Positions 1 through 9,231 of a stretch of DNA of 64,000 nucleotides are shown here, one piece after another. Position 1 is the first letter of the stretch. Each line of letters begins with the position of its first letter. Made by a program: the position numbers and the translations under genes. The notes beneath the pieces were generated by a model. The model ran no database searches. It was not told the DNA's origin and saw only the letters and a program-made list of their open reading frames with translations. This DNA is from an uncultured Eubacteriales bacterium (GTDB lineage Bacteria; Bacillota; Clostridia; Oscillospirales; CAG-272), in contig CAKRQU010000006.1 of the NCBI GenBank assembly GCA_934394585.1, forward strand, positions 1-64,000. Direction: 5' to 3'.

Positions 1-97
1 GGCTAACTCGACGGGGTGCGAGGTAGTTTGCAAAGGAGGGCGAGGAGCCTTCCTTTGATGACTTTTGCCGCGCTTTTTGTCAGTAAAAAGCGCGACC
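1..97 (+). repeat. Dispersed repeat, copy A (right end only)
   Basis: These 97 bases match positions 38618-38714 with a single mismatch (G at 67 against C). The first part also matches 18073-18143. Only the right-hand end of the repeat is visible because the window starts inside it. It ends in a hairpin (GCGCTTTTT, loop, AAAAAGCGC, about 70-93). I see no convincing gene in it. Confidence 0.85.
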
Positions 98-106
98 ATC
101 GTCCAC

Positions 107-132
107 GGGCGACCGCAGTCGCCCGCTTTTTT
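107..132 (+). terminator. Intrinsic terminator upstream of plsX
   Basis: The stem GGGCGAC / GTCGCCC with a 4-nt loop is followed by GCTTTTTT. It probably ends whatever transcript enters from the left, before the plsX promoter. Positions 133-204 are AT-rich and hold nothing else that I recognise. Confidence 0.6.
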
Positions 133-204
133 CGCTTTTTTGCGAAAAACGGATGTAATGCGGCTATTTTATTATATATTATTATAATAATTTTAATTTT
201 AATA

Positions 205-233
205 TTGAAATTACAGGGAAAATAGTGTATACT
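205..233 (+). promoter_or_regulatory. Sigma-A type promoter for plsX operon
   Basis: TTGAAA (205-210), a 17-nt spacer and TATACT (228-233) lie about 38 bases before the plsX start. No FapR-like operator was recognised. Confidence 0.6.
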
Positions 234-270
234 AAAATAAATATAATGCCAATATAATGCCGGAGGTAAA

Positions 271-1314
271 ATGGGTATGAAAATAATACTGGATGTTATG
301 GGAGCGGACCACAATCCCGCCGAAATAACAAAGGGCGCGGTTCTCGCGAAAAGAGAATACGGAGCGGATATCACTCTCGTGGGCGATGAAAAAGTAATTT
401 TATCCGCGCTTTCCGAAATGGGCGAAAAAAGAGAAGACTATACTGTGGTAAACGAGCCTGAATTTATTTCCATGGAGGACAGCCCTATGGCGGTAGCTTC
501 ACCGAAAAGAAAATCTTCCATGTCTACCGCGCTGCATCTGCTTGCCGACGGCAAAGGCGACGCGGTGGTCTCCTGCGGAAATACGGGTGCGCTTTTCACC
601 GGTGCCACGCTGATAGTACGCAGAATAAAAGGTGTGCGCCGCGCGGCGCTCGCCATGCTTCTTTGCTATGAGGCGCCTATTCTGCTCATCGACTGCGGCG
701 CAAACGTTACCGTGACGAGCGAATATCTCGTTCAGTTCGCTTATCTCGGCTCTGCCTATATGCAGAAAGTATACGGCATAGAGCGCCCGCGTGTGGGGCT
801 TCTCAACAACGGCACGGAGGAGCACAAGGGCACACCGATGATAGTGGAAACACATAATCTTTTGAAAGAGGCAAAAGACCTGAATTTCGTCGGAAATGTC
901 GAGGGCAAGGATATTCCTTTCAATGCCTGCGATGTTCTTGTATGCGACGGTTTCACCGGAAATATAATGCTGAAATCCAGCGAAGGTATCGCAAAATATG
1001 CGATGAAAAAGCTGAAGGAATCTTTCAGCGGCAGTTTCTCCGGCAAAATAGCGGGGCTTCTCGTCCGCCGCAAAATAAGAGGTATGCGCAAATTTTTCGA
1101 TCCGAGAGAATACGGCGGAGCACCTTTCCTCGGGCTTTCAAAGCCTGTTATAAAGGCGCACGGAAATTCCGATGCAAATGCGGTGAAAAATGCGATACGT
1201 CAGGCTACGGCTTATGCCGAAACGGGCGTGACGGACGCCATAGCAAAGCACGCGGAAAATTTCGGCACGGAAAGCAAAAGGGAAGCGGCTTCCGCGGGCG
1301 AAGGAAATACATAA
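271..1314 (+). CDS. plsX: Phosphate acyltransferase PlsX
   Basis: PlsX converts acyl-ACP to acyl-phosphate, the first step of the PlsX/PlsY route to phosphatidic acid at the membrane face. The 347-residue protein has the family N-terminus (ILDVMGADHNP, residues 6-16), the SCGNTGA motif near 101-107 and a DCGAN motif near 140, and is of usual length. GGAGG lies 4 nt before the first ATG and 10 nt before a second ATG at 277, so either may be used. It leads a long operon. Its partner plsY lies at the far end of the same block (16.9 kb). The acpP gene that commonly follows plsX in Firmicutes is absent here. Confidence 0.97.
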   Translation: MGMKIILDVMGADHNPAEITKGAVLAKREYGADITLVGDEKVILSALSEMGEKREDYTVVNEPEFISMEDSPMAVASPKRKSSMSTALHLLADGKGDAVVSCGNTGALFTGATLIVRRIKGVRRAALAMLLCYEAPILLIDCGANVTVTSEYLVQFAYLGSAYMQKVYGIERPRVGLLNNGTEEHKGTPMIVETHNLLKEAKDLNFVGNVEGKDIPFNACDVLVCDGFTGNIMLKSSEGIAKYAMKKLKESFSGSFSGKIAGLLVRRKIRGMRKFFDPREYGGAPFLGLSKPVIKAHGNSDANAVKNAIRQATAYAETGVTDAIAKHAENFGTESKREAASAGEGNT

Positions 1315-1338
1315 AAATATAAAAAAGGTCGTAAGATT

Positions 1339-2067
1339 ATGAAAACCGAAAAAGAAATTTTCCCGCGCGACTTTCACGAGCTGGAAAAGATAATAGGCTA
1401 CGATTTCAAAAATAAAGAATGGCTTAAAGAGGCACTTCGCCATTCGTCCTTTGTGAATGAGCACAAAGGCGACAGGACGCTCCAGTCAAACGAGCGGCTT
1501 GAATTTCTGGGCGACAGCGTGCTTTCTGTTATAACGAGCGAATATATTTTCTTTGAATATCCGAAAAATCAGGAGGGGGATCTCACATTTATCCGCCGCA
1601 CTGTGGTGGACGGAGTGTCGCTTTCCGCTTTCGCTTCCGAAATAAAGCTCGGCGAATTTCTTTTCCTCGGAAACGGCGAGCGGCTCCGCGGAGGAATGGG
1701 CAAGCCGACGATACTCGAAAACGCCTTTGAGGCGCTTATCGCCGCGATATATATAGACGGCGGCAAGGAAGCGGCGAAAACGTTTCTGTTGCCTTTCATA
1801 AAGCATGATATAGAGCAGACGATGAACGGCACGAATATCAAAATGATAGATCCGAAAACGTTCCTTCAGCAGGTTATCCAGCAGGGCGATGGGGACATGC
1901 TTCACTATGAAATAGTGGACGAATACGGACCGGAGCATGAGAAAACCTTTGTATGCCGCGTGCTTCTCAATTCCAATGAGATAGGCAGAGGCGATGGCAA
2001 GAGCAAGAAAGAAGCGGAAAAGGCAGCTGCCCGCAAAGGGCTGGAATATTTCGGCGAGAGTTTATGA
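1339..2067 (+). CDS. rnc: Ribonuclease III
   Basis: This double-strand-specific endoribonuclease processes rRNA precursors and structured mRNAs. The 242-residue protein carries the catalytic signature NERLEFLGDS at residues 51-60, the second acidic cluster in NAFEALIAAIY (about 132-142) and a C-terminal double-stranded-RNA-binding domain (about 170-240, ending with the KKEAEKAAARKGL helix). The start follows an AAAGG-like site. The last codon overlaps the next gene by 4 bases (ATGA), which suggests translational coupling. Confidence 0.97.
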   Translation: MKTEKEIFPRDFHELEKIIGYDFKNKEWLKEALRHSSFVNEHKGDRTLQSNERLEFLGDSVLSVITSEYIFFEYPKNQEGDLTFIRRTVVDGVSLSAFASEIKLGEFLFLGNGERLRGGMGKPTILENAFEALIAAIYIDGGKEAAKTFLLPFIKHDIEQTMNGTNIKMIDPKTFLQQVIQQGDGDMLHYEIVDEYGPEHEKTFVCRVLLNSNEIGRGDGKSKKEAEKAAARKGLEYFGESL

Positions 2068-3080
2068 AAAAGCATGTAAATATACCTGTTTTCATACCGC
2101 ATCTCGGCTGCCCGAATATGTGCGTTTTCTGCAATCAGCGCAGTATTTCGGGGACAACGGAATACAGGCGCGAGGACGCCGCAAAGGAAATAGAAGCGGG
2201 GCTTTCCACCGTTTCGGCGGGGCAGGAGGCGCAGATAGCTTTTTTCGGCGGCAGCTTCACCGGGATAGACCGCGATGAGATGATATATCTGCTTGAAACG
2301 GGCTACAGCTATGTGAAAAGCGGAAAAGCCGCCTCCATACGGCTTTCCACGCGCCCGGATTACATAGACGAGGAGATACTCGATATCCTTTCGCGTTACG
2401 GAGTGAGAACGATAGAGCTGGGGCTTCAGAGCATGAGCGACAGGGTGCTTTCCGCGAGCAGGCGCGGGCACAGCGCGGATACGGGAAGAGCCGCATGCAA
2501 AATGATAAAGGCGCGCGGATTTGAGCTGATAGGTCAGATGATGATAGGTCTGCCCGCATCGACGGAAGCGGACGAAATATATACGGCGCGCGAAATATGC
2601 GCACTCGGCGCGGACGGGGCGAGGATTTATCCCACGGTGGTATTTCTCGAAACAGAGCTTGCCGAAATGGCGCGCAGAGGCGAATACGAGCCGCTTTCGG
2701 TAAACGAAGCTGCCTGTCGCTGTGCTTCGGCGCTGGAAGTTTTTGCCGATGCGGGAGTGAAAGTGATCCGCATAGGGCTTCAGTCGAGCGAGGCGCTCGT
2801 ATGCGGCAGAGGCATATATGAAAAAAGCGAATATCACGAGGCGATAGGCGAGCTTTGCCGCGGAGAGCTTTTCCGCAGAAAAATGGAAAAAACGCCGGAA
2901 ATAAAAGAATTTTCCGGCAGGATACTGAAAATAGCCGTAAATCCTGTGAGCGTTTCGCGCGCGGCGGGACTTTCGGCATCGAATAAAAAGTACTTTATCG
3001 AAAAATACGGGATTCGCGATATAAAAATATCCGCAGATCCGCAGATAGGCGAATACGACTTTGAGATATTACCCGATTAA
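2064..3080 (+). CDS. Radical SAM protein, Elp3-like
   Basis: A 338-residue radical SAM enzyme with the iron-sulfur cluster motif C16-x3-C20-x2-C23 (GCPNMCVFC). The following SISGT and FFGGSFTGID segments resemble the radical SAM half of Elp3-like proteins, but no acetyltransferase domain follows. Proteins of this type are often encoded between rnc and smc in Clostridia. The substrate is unknown; RNA modification is a guess from the Elp3 resemblance. The gene overlaps the rnc stop and is followed 12 nt later by smc. Confidence 0.85.
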   Translation: MKKHVNIPVFIPHLGCPNMCVFCNQRSISGTTEYRREDAAKEIEAGLSTVSAGQEAQIAFFGGSFTGIDRDEMIYLLETGYSYVKSGKAASIRLSTRPDYIDEEILDILSRYGVRTIELGLQSMSDRVLSASRRGHSADTGRAACKMIKARGFELIGQMMIGLPASTEADEIYTAREICALGADGARIYPTVVFLETELAEMARRGEYEPLSVNEAACRCASALEVFADAGVKVIRIGLQSSEALVCGRGIYEKSEYHEAIGELCRGELFRRKMEKTPEIKEFSGRILKIAVNPVSVSRAAGLSASNKKYFIEKYGIRDIKISADPQIGEYDFEILPD

Positions 3081-3092
3081 GGAGAAAAAACT

Positions 3093-6000
3093 ATGCGTTT
3101 GAAAAAACTGGAGTTGCAGGGCTTCAAATCGTTTCCGGACAAGACCACGGTGACTTTTGACAAAGGATTGACCGTGATAGTGGGTCCGAACGGAAGCGGA
3201 AAATCGAATATATCCGATGCCATGCGTTGGGTTCTCGGGGAAATGTCTTCAAAAAACATCCGCGGAACAAAAATGGAGGATGTAATTTTCGCAGGTTCGC
3301 AGAAGCGCAGTCCCATGAGCTTTGCCGAGGTTTCCGTGACATTCGATAATTCCGGCGAGGACGGCAGGATAGTCACTCCCGAGGATTATGACGAGATAAC
3401 CGTGACGCGCAGATATTACAGAGCGGGAGAAAGCGAATATTTCATAAACCGCAAACCCGTGCGCCTGCGCGATATTCATGAGCTTTTTCTGAATACCGGT
3501 CTGGGAAAAGGCGGATATTCCATAATAGGGCAGGGCAAGATAGCGGAGATAATTTCCCGCAAAAACGACGAACGCCGTGCTGTTTTCGAGGAAGCGGCGG
3601 GAATAGCGAAATACAAATATCAGAAGCAGGAGGCAATGCGCAATCTCGACGCGACAAACGAAAATCTGACGCGTCTGGAGGACATTTCCGGCGAATTGCT
3701 TTCGCGTATAGGTCCGCTGGAAAAGGAATCGGCAAAGGCAAAAAAATATCTGGAAATTTACGAGAGAAAGAAGAAAATAGATATAGCTCTCTCTCTTTAC
3801 GACATAGACGTGGCAAAAAAACGCTCGGCGGAGCTTAGCGAAAAGCTCGCCGTGGCAAAGCGCAATCTGGAAAGCTCGGAGGAAAAAATCCGCGATTCGG
3901 AAGCGAGGGAAGCTCTGCTTTCGGAAAGACAGAGTACAAACAGGATAGAAGCGGAGCGACTGGCTCAGGAAATTTCCGCTGAAACGGAAAATCTCCACGC
4001 AAAGGAATCCGCCATGCTCGTCTGCGAAAGCGAAAACGCGCATTTCGCCGAGAGCGAAAAAGAGGCGCGCGAAAAGCTTGTTTCCGGCGAAAGCGAAAGG
4101 GCAGGCACGGAAAAGGAGCTGGCGGAGAAGCGCGAAGCGCTGGAAAACGCCAAGCGCAAAAAAGCCGAAAAACAGGCGGCGGCAGACAGGATATGCGAGG
4201 AAATAGACGAGCTGAAAAACGAGCTTGCTCTCGCGGAAAACGATGTTTTTGACGCGGCAAAAAAGAAAGCGGAGCTGGACGAGCGCGCCGTGGCGGCGAA
4301 AATGAGAGCATCCGAGCTGGAGGCGCGGGCGCAGAGCGACGAGCAGAAGCTCGCTTCTCTTTGCGAAAGCGAGGAAAAGCACAATGCGGATATAGCGCTT
4401 TGCTCGGGCAGAATAGAAAAAGCGGAAAAGCAGATAGCGGGATATACCGAAAAGGAAAACGCCGAAAAAGCTCTGCTTGATGAAGCAAATGCGAAAAAAT
4501 CAGCCGTTTCGGCTGAAAAAGCGGAGCTGGAAAAGAAAAAGAACGAATATTTTCTCGAGGCTTCGCAGAGAAAGCACAAGGTGCAGAATCTTATCCGCAT
4601 GGAAGAGCTGCTCGAAGGATTTTCGAGAGCGGTGCGCTTTGTGGTGAGCGAATATTCGCAAGGGAAAATCACGGGCAAAGACGGCGGAAAGGTGACTCTT
4701 TACGGTCCGCTGTCGAAGCTTATTTCCACGGACGAAAAATATTCCGTGGCGCTGGAAACGGCTTTCGGGCAGAGCCTGCAGAATATAGTGGCGCGCGACG
4801 AATACAGCGCCAAGGCGGCAATAGAGTATTTAAAACGAAAAAATGCCGGCAGAGCCACATTTTACCCGATGGACACCATGCACGGCACGGAAACGGATGC
4901 GAAATCTCTCGGACTTTCGCAAGGCGAAGGCTTTATCGCCATAGCCAGCACTCTCGTGAAATGCGGCGACGATGTGCGCGGCATAGTGAAAAGTCTTGTT
5001 GGCAGGATACTGATAGCCGACAGCATGGACAATGCGGCAAAAATGGCAAAAAAGCTTTCGTACCGCTACAGGATAGTCACGCTGGACGGGCAGGTGATAA
5101 ATGCCGGAGGCTCCTTTACGGGCGGTTCTTCCGCTACGGAAAGTCAGCTGCTTTCACGCCGCTCGCAGACAGACAGGCTGAATGAAGAAATAGCCGCCAT
5201 AGAAAAAACCATGCGCGACACGGACAAAGCGATTTCCGCGCTTGTCGCGGAGGAAAAAGAGGCGGACGCGCAGATATCCGCGATATCCGCAAGAACAGCC
5301 GCCGTGCGCAAAATGAGAGAGGCGGAGGAAATACAGCTGGAGGTGCTCCGCTCGGGCAGAGAAATGCTGACGACGGCACTGGAGGGCGTGCTTTCGGAAA
5401 AAAGCCGGCTTTCCGAGCAGATGGCATCATATAAACGCGATATCGGCGGACTGGCTGACAAAAAAGGCGAATTTGATACGGAGGCGGCATTGATAGCTTT
5501 CAGAGAAAGCGAATCGGAAAGCAGGCGTGCTTCGCTGGATGAAAAGCTCGGAGAGCTGGAAGACAGGCGTTCCGACCTGATGATAGAGCTGGCACGCGAG
5601 GAAACGAATACGGAGCTCCTCGCTTCGCTTCTCGAAGCGGTGGAGGCAAAAGCGGAAATTTTCAGATCGGGTGCGGATTCTCTTCGCCTCACGATAGCCT
5701 CGTGCGAGGAAAAAACGGCGGCGAACAAAGAGAAAATATCGGAGCTGAAAAAAGCTTCGGCGGAAATCACGAAAAAGCTTTCCGATATGGAAAGCATGCG
5801 CGCTTCGCTCATGGCGGACGGCGCGGAAATAGAGCAGTCGCTTTCCGGCATACGCGCAATGCAGAAAAATGCCATGTCGGAAAAGGAACTCGTTTTCCGC
5901 GACTATACAAAAACGGAAAGCGACCTCGAAAATGCAAATGCACGCGCGGATTCGCTGTTGTCATTTCTGTGGGATGATTACGAGCTTACTTACGACGCGG

Positions 6001-6716
6001 CAAAGGATCAATGCGGTGAGCCCGTGGCTCCTTCCGAGAGAGCCGAAACCGCGGCGGAGCAATCGAAACTGAAAAATTCGCTCCGCGCACTCGGAAATGT
6101 AAATCTGAATGCGATAGAGGAATATAAGGACGTGAGCGAGCGCTACGGCAAAATGCACGTTCAGATAGAGGATCTCACGCAGTCGAGAGAGGCGCTGATG
6201 AAAAATATTTCCGAGCTGGAGGAATGCATGTGCAATGATTTCACCTCCACAATGGAACGCATCAATGCGAATTTCGGGAAAACATTCACGGAGCTTTTCG
6301 GCGGCGGCAGGGCGGAAGTAAAGCTTTCCGATCCCGAAAACGTCCTCGAAAGCGGAATAGATATAAATGTGGCTCCTCCGGGAAAGGTGATAAAAAGTCT
6401 TTCTCTGCTTTCGGGCGGCGAGCAGGCTTTTGTGGCGATAGCCCTTTACTTTGCGATACTGGAGGTAAACCCCGCGCCTTTCTGCATAATGGATGAAATA
6501 GAGGCGGCGCTCGACGAAGTAAATGTGGACAAATTCGCGGACTATGTGAAAAATTATTCCGAAAAAACGCAGTTTGTGCTGATCACACACAGGCGCGGCA
6601 CAATGGAGGCGGCGGAACGTCTTTACGGTGTTACGATGCATGAAAAAGGAATATCGGATATTATTTCCGTGGATGTATCGGAAATAGAACGCAGAGCGGG
6701 CAAACTGCTCGAATAA
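3093..6716 (+). CDS. smc: Chromosome segregation protein SMC
   Basis: This ATPase is the core of the SMC-ScpAB condensin that organises and separates the chromosome. The 1207-residue protein has the canonical layout: Walker A GPNGSGKSN at 31-39, a long Glu/Lys/Ala-rich coiled coil, a hinge (about 505-690, with glycine-rich GGSFTGGS), a second coiled coil, then the ABC signature LLSGGEQ (about 1105) and Walker B with FCIMDEIEAALDE (about 1130-1142). A good AAGGAG site precedes the ATG. scpA and scpB are not in the window. Confidence 0.98.
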   Translation: MRLKKLELQGFKSFPDKTTVTFDKGLTVIVGPNGSGKSNISDAMRWVLGEMSSKNIRGTKMEDVIFAGSQKRSPMSFAEVSVTFDNSGEDGRIVTPEDYDEITVTRRYYRAGESEYFINRKPVRLRDIHELFLNTGLGKGGYSIIGQGKIAEIISRKNDERRAVFEEAAGIAKYKYQKQEAMRNLDATNENLTRLEDISGELLSRIGPLEKESAKAKKYLEIYERKKKIDIALSLYDIDVAKKRSAELSEKLAVAKRNLESSEEKIRDSEAREALLSERQSTNRIEAERLAQEISAETENLHAKESAMLVCESENAHFAESEKEAREKLVSGESERAGTEKELAEKREALENAKRKKAEKQAAADRICEEIDELKNELALAENDVFDAAKKKAELDERAVAAKMRASELEARAQSDEQKLASLCESEEKHNADIALCSGRIEKAEKQIAGYTEKENAEKALLDEANAKKSAVSAEKAELEKKKNEYFLEASQRKHKVQNLIRMEELLEGFSRAVRFVVSEYSQGKITGKDGGKVTLYGPLSKLISTDEKYSVALETAFGQSLQNIVARDEYSAKAAIEYLKRKNAGRATFYPMDTMHGTETDAKSLGLSQGEGFIAIASTLVKCGDDVRGIVKSLVGRILIADSMDNAAKMAKKLSYRYRIVTLDGQVINAGGSFTGGSSATESQLLSRRSQTDRLNEEIAAIEKTMRDTDKAISALVAEEKEADAQISAISARTAAVRKMREAEEIQLEVLRSGREMLTTALEGVLSEKSRLSEQMASYKRDIGGLADKKGEFDTEAALIAFRESESESRRASLDEKLGELEDRRSDLMIELAREETNTELLASLLEAVEAKAEIFRSGADSLRLTIASCEEKTAANKEKISELKKASAEITKKLSDMESMRASLMADGAEIEQSLSGIRAMQKNAMSEKELVFRDYTKTESDLENANARADSLLSFLWDDYELTYDAAKDQCGEPVAPSERAETAAEQSKLKNSLRALGNVNLNAIEEYKDVSERYGKMHVQIEDLTQSREALMKNISELEECMCNDFTSTMERINANFGKTFTELFGGGRAEVKLSDPENVLESGIDINVAPPGKVIKSLSLLSGGEQAFVAIALYFAILEVNPAPFCIMDEIEAALDEVNVDKFADYVKNYSEKTQFVLITHRRGTMEAAERLYGVTMHEKGISDIISVDVSEIERRAGKLLE

Positions 6717-6738
6717 CAAAAACGAAAGGGCAAAAAAT

Positions 6739-7656
6739 ATGGGATTTTTCGAAAAGCTGAAAGCCGGTCTGGCAAAAACAAAAAATTCGTTTTTCGGCAA
6801 AATAAACGACATTTTCAAAAGCTTCAGACGCGTGGACGAGGATCTGATGGACGAGCTGGAGGAAGCGCTGATAACAGGCGACGTGGGCGTGGAAACGACG
6901 GAAGCCGTGCTGGATGAGCTGCGCACGCGCATAAAAGAAAAAAAGCTTTCCGAGCCGGACGAGGTGAAAGCTGAGCTTTTTGACATACTTCGCTCGCTGA
7001 TAGGCGACGGCGAGCCGATAGCAGGCGAAGCGGGACGCCTGACGGTTATTCTCGTCGTGGGCGTAAACGGCGTTGGCAAAACCACATCCATAGCCAAGAT
7101 GGCGAATGTTTTCAAAAGTCAGGGCAAAAAAGTGCTTCTTTGCGCGGCGGATACGTTCCGCGCGGCGGCGATAGATCAGCTCGGCGTATGGGCGGACAGA
7201 ATAGGAGTGGACCTGATAAAGCAGAGCGAAGGTTCTGACCCCGCCGCCGTCGTATACGATGCCGTGCATGCCGCAAAAAAGCGCGATGCAGATGTGCTGA
7301 TAATAGATACCGCAGGCAGACTTCATAATAAGAAAAACCTGATGACGGAGTTGGAAAAAATAAATCGCGTGGTGGATAAGGAGCTTCCGGACTGCGTGCG
7401 CGAAACCATTCTCGTGCTCGACGCCACCACGGGGCAGAACGCAGTGATACAGGCGCGCGAATTCAAGGACGCGGCAAATATCACGGGTCTTGCCCTCACG
7501 AAGCTGGACGGAAGCGCCAAGGGCGGAATAGTTTTTTCCGTGAAGCGCGAGCTGGGCATACCGATGAAATTCATCGGCGTGGGCGAAAAGGCGGACGATC
7601 TGCAGCCTTTCAATGCGGATGAATTCATAGCCGCGCTTTTTGCAAACGAGGAATGA
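6739..7656 (+). CDS. ftsY: Signal recognition particle receptor FtsY
   Basis: FtsY is the SRP-receptor GTPase that docks ribosome-nascent chain complexes at the membrane. In its 305 residues are an N domain, P-loop GVNGVGKTT (about 108-116), DTFRAAAIDQL, DTAGRLHNK (about 190) and TKLDGSAKGG (about 254). The acidic A domain typical of E. coli is absent, as is usual in Firmicutes. It sits directly after smc; ffh is not adjacent. Its stop lies one base before the next start codon. Confidence 0.97.
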   Translation: MGFFEKLKAGLAKTKNSFFGKINDIFKSFRRVDEDLMDELEEALITGDVGVETTEAVLDELRTRIKEKKLSEPDEVKAELFDILRSLIGDGEPIAGEAGRLTVILVVGVNGVGKTTSIAKMANVFKSQGKKVLLCAADTFRAAAIDQLGVWADRIGVDLIKQSEGSDPAAVVYDAVHAAKKRDADVLIIDTAGRLHNKKNLMTELEKINRVVDKELPDCVRETILVLDATTGQNAVIQAREFKDAANITGLALTKLDGSAKGGIVFSVKRELGIPMKFIGVGEKADDLQPFNADEFIAALFANEE

Positions 7657-7657
7657 T

Positions 7658-8263
7658 ATGAAAAAAATCGTGGTAGCCTCAAACAACAGGCACAAAATAA
7701 GCGAGATAGAAGCGATGCTCGCAAAAATCTACGGCAAAGAAATAAAGGCGCTGAGCCTTTCCGATATAGGTTTTACGAAAGAAATAGAGGAAAACGGCAA
7801 AACTTTCGAGGAAAATGCCGAAATAAAGGCGAGAGCCGCGGCGGCGCTCGGATATACGGCGATAGCGGACGATTCCGGACTTTGCGTGGATGCGCTGGAC
7901 GGAAAACCCGGCATTTATTCCGCGAGATTTGCGGGAGAACCGTGCAGCGATGCTGAAAACAACAAAAAGCTGCTGGCGCTGATGGCGGATGTGCCGGATG
8001 AAAAGCGCGGGGCGAAATTTGTCTGCGTGCTGTGCTGTATCACTCCGGACGGAAGAGAGCTTTTTGCCCGCGGGGAATGCCCGGGAACGATACTTCACCG
8101 CGCGAAGGGCGAGGGCGGTTTCGGTTATGATCCGCTTTTTCTGTATGAAAACGGCAAAAGCTTTGCGGAGCTTTCTCCGGAGGAGAAAAACAAAGTAAGC
8201 CACAGGGCGAGAGCCATGGTGCGCTTTGCCGAGCAGGCAAAGGAAACAAAAATACTTGATTGA
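7658..8263 (+). CDS. rdgB: XTP/dITP pyrophosphatase (RdgB/HAM1 family)
   Basis: This enzyme hydrolyses non-canonical purine triphosphates (XTP, ITP, dITP) to monophosphates and keeps deaminated purines out of nucleic acids. The 201-residue protein starts with the family motif VVASNNRHKISEI and contains IADDSGLCVDALDG, GFGYDPLF and the C-terminal SHRARA element. An in-frame TTG at 7640 exists, but the ATG at 7658 begins the conserved part and follows the ftsY stop by one base. Confidence 0.94.
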   Translation: MKKIVVASNNRHKISEIEAMLAKIYGKEIKALSLSDIGFTKEIEENGKTFEENAEIKARAAAALGYTAIADDSGLCVDALDGKPGIYSARFAGEPCSDAENNKKLLALMADVPDEKRGAKFVCVLCCITPDGRELFARGECPGTILHRAKGEGGFGYDPLFLYENGKSFAELSPEEKNKVSHRARAMVRFAEQAKETKILD

Positions 8264-8280
8264 AAAAAAGGAAAAATTCT

Positions 8281-8577
8281 ATGTTGACAAGCAAGCAGAG
8301 AGCGTATTTACGCGGACTTTCAAACAATTACGATACGATATTTCAGGTGGGCAAAGGCGGCATAACGGACAATATGACGGAGCAGATAGGAAATGCTCTG
8401 GAAGCCCGCGAGCTGATAAAGCTGCGCGTGCTGGACAACAGCGATTACGGTCCGCGCGAGGCGGCTGAGGTGATAGCCGAAAAGGTGGGCGCAGATGTCG
8501 TGAGCGTGGTGGGCACGAGATTTGTGCTTTATCGCGAATCGGAAAAGCATAAAAAAATAGATATATCTTCTTTATAA
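8281..8577 (+). CDS. yhbY: YhbY/CRM-domain RNA-binding protein
   Basis: A 98-residue protein formed almost entirely of one CRM (CRS1-YhbY) domain: LTSKQRAYLRGLS at the start, then FQVGKGGI and a C-terminal VVGTRFVLYR strand. Family members bind pre-50S ribosomal particles. ATG 8281 is chosen because AAAGGAA precedes it; a TTG at 8260 would add seven lysine-rich residues. In many Firmicutes nadD follows yhbY, but here yqeK follows directly. Confidence 0.9.
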   Translation: MLTSKQRAYLRGLSNNYDTIFQVGKGGITDNMTEQIGNALEARELIKLRVLDNSDYGPREAAEVIAEKVGADVVSVVGTRFVLYRESEKHKKIDISSL

Positions 8578-8591
8578 AAACGGAGGGCAAT

Positions 8592-9227
8592 ATGACCGAA
8601 AATGTGCTGACACGTCTGAAAGACACGGCACGTATGTGCATGAGCGCGAAGCGGTATGAGCATACATTGGGCGTTTATCGCGAATGTGAATATCTGGCGG
8701 ATAAATGTTCGGTTTCGCCGAAAGAGAGGGACGATCTGCTCACGGCGGCATTGCTTCATGATATAGCAAAGCAATTGCCCATAGACAAGCAGAAAAACGT
8801 ATGTATGCGCCATGGCACGGATATCCGCGGCGCGACGGAAGCCACGCTCCATCAGCTTTCGGGCGCGGAATATGCGCGCGAGCTTCTCGGCGCCGATATC
8901 GTAAACGATGCCGTATATTCCGCCGTGAGCAAGCATACCACGGGCGGCAGCGTGATGAGTCTGACTGACAAGCTGCTTTTTATCGCCGACTATACGGAGG
9001 CGGGGCGAACTCATGAAATGTGCCGCAAAATGCGGGAATATTTGCATGAAAACTGTGAAAAAATAGTAGAAGCCGAAAAAGTGCGGCGCTTTATCACAGA
9101 ATTTGCGCTGATGCTTACAGACAATACCGAAAAATTTCTCGCGGCGACGGGCGCGGAAAAGGATCCGCGCATGGACTATGCGAGAGCGACTCTTGAAACT
9201 GAAATAAAAACGGCAAAGGAGAGTTGA
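8592..9227 (+). CDS. yqeK: HD-domain hydrolase YqeK
   Basis: A 211-residue HD-superfamily phosphohydrolase. The metal ligands are visible as H24 (RYEHTLGV), the HD pair in LLHDIAKQLP (56-57) and the SKHTTGG and ADYTEAGR segments further on. YqeK-type proteins hydrolyse diadenosine tetraphosphate symmetrically. The start follows CGGAGG. The usual preceding gene nadD is missing, while the downstream order (LCP protein, rsfS, leuS) is kept. Confidence 0.9.
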   Translation: MTENVLTRLKDTARMCMSAKRYEHTLGVYRECEYLADKCSVSPKERDDLLTAALLHDIAKQLPIDKQKNVCMRHGTDIRGATEATLHQLSGAEYARELLGADIVNDAVYSAVSKHTTGGSVMSLTDKLLFIADYTEAGRTHEMCRKMREYLHENCEKIVEAEKVRRFITEFALMLTDNTEKFLAATGAEKDPRMDYARATLETEIKTAKES

Positions 9228-9231
9228 AATT

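Noticed and set aside
16..225. 69-codon plus-strand ORF before plsX
   Set aside because: It runs through the repeat end and the terminator hairpin into AT-rich spacer; no ribosome-binding site.
2257..2979. 240-codon minus-strand frame opposite the radical SAM gene
   Set aside because: Arg/Ser/Pro-rich reverse frame of a real gene with a complete cluster motif.
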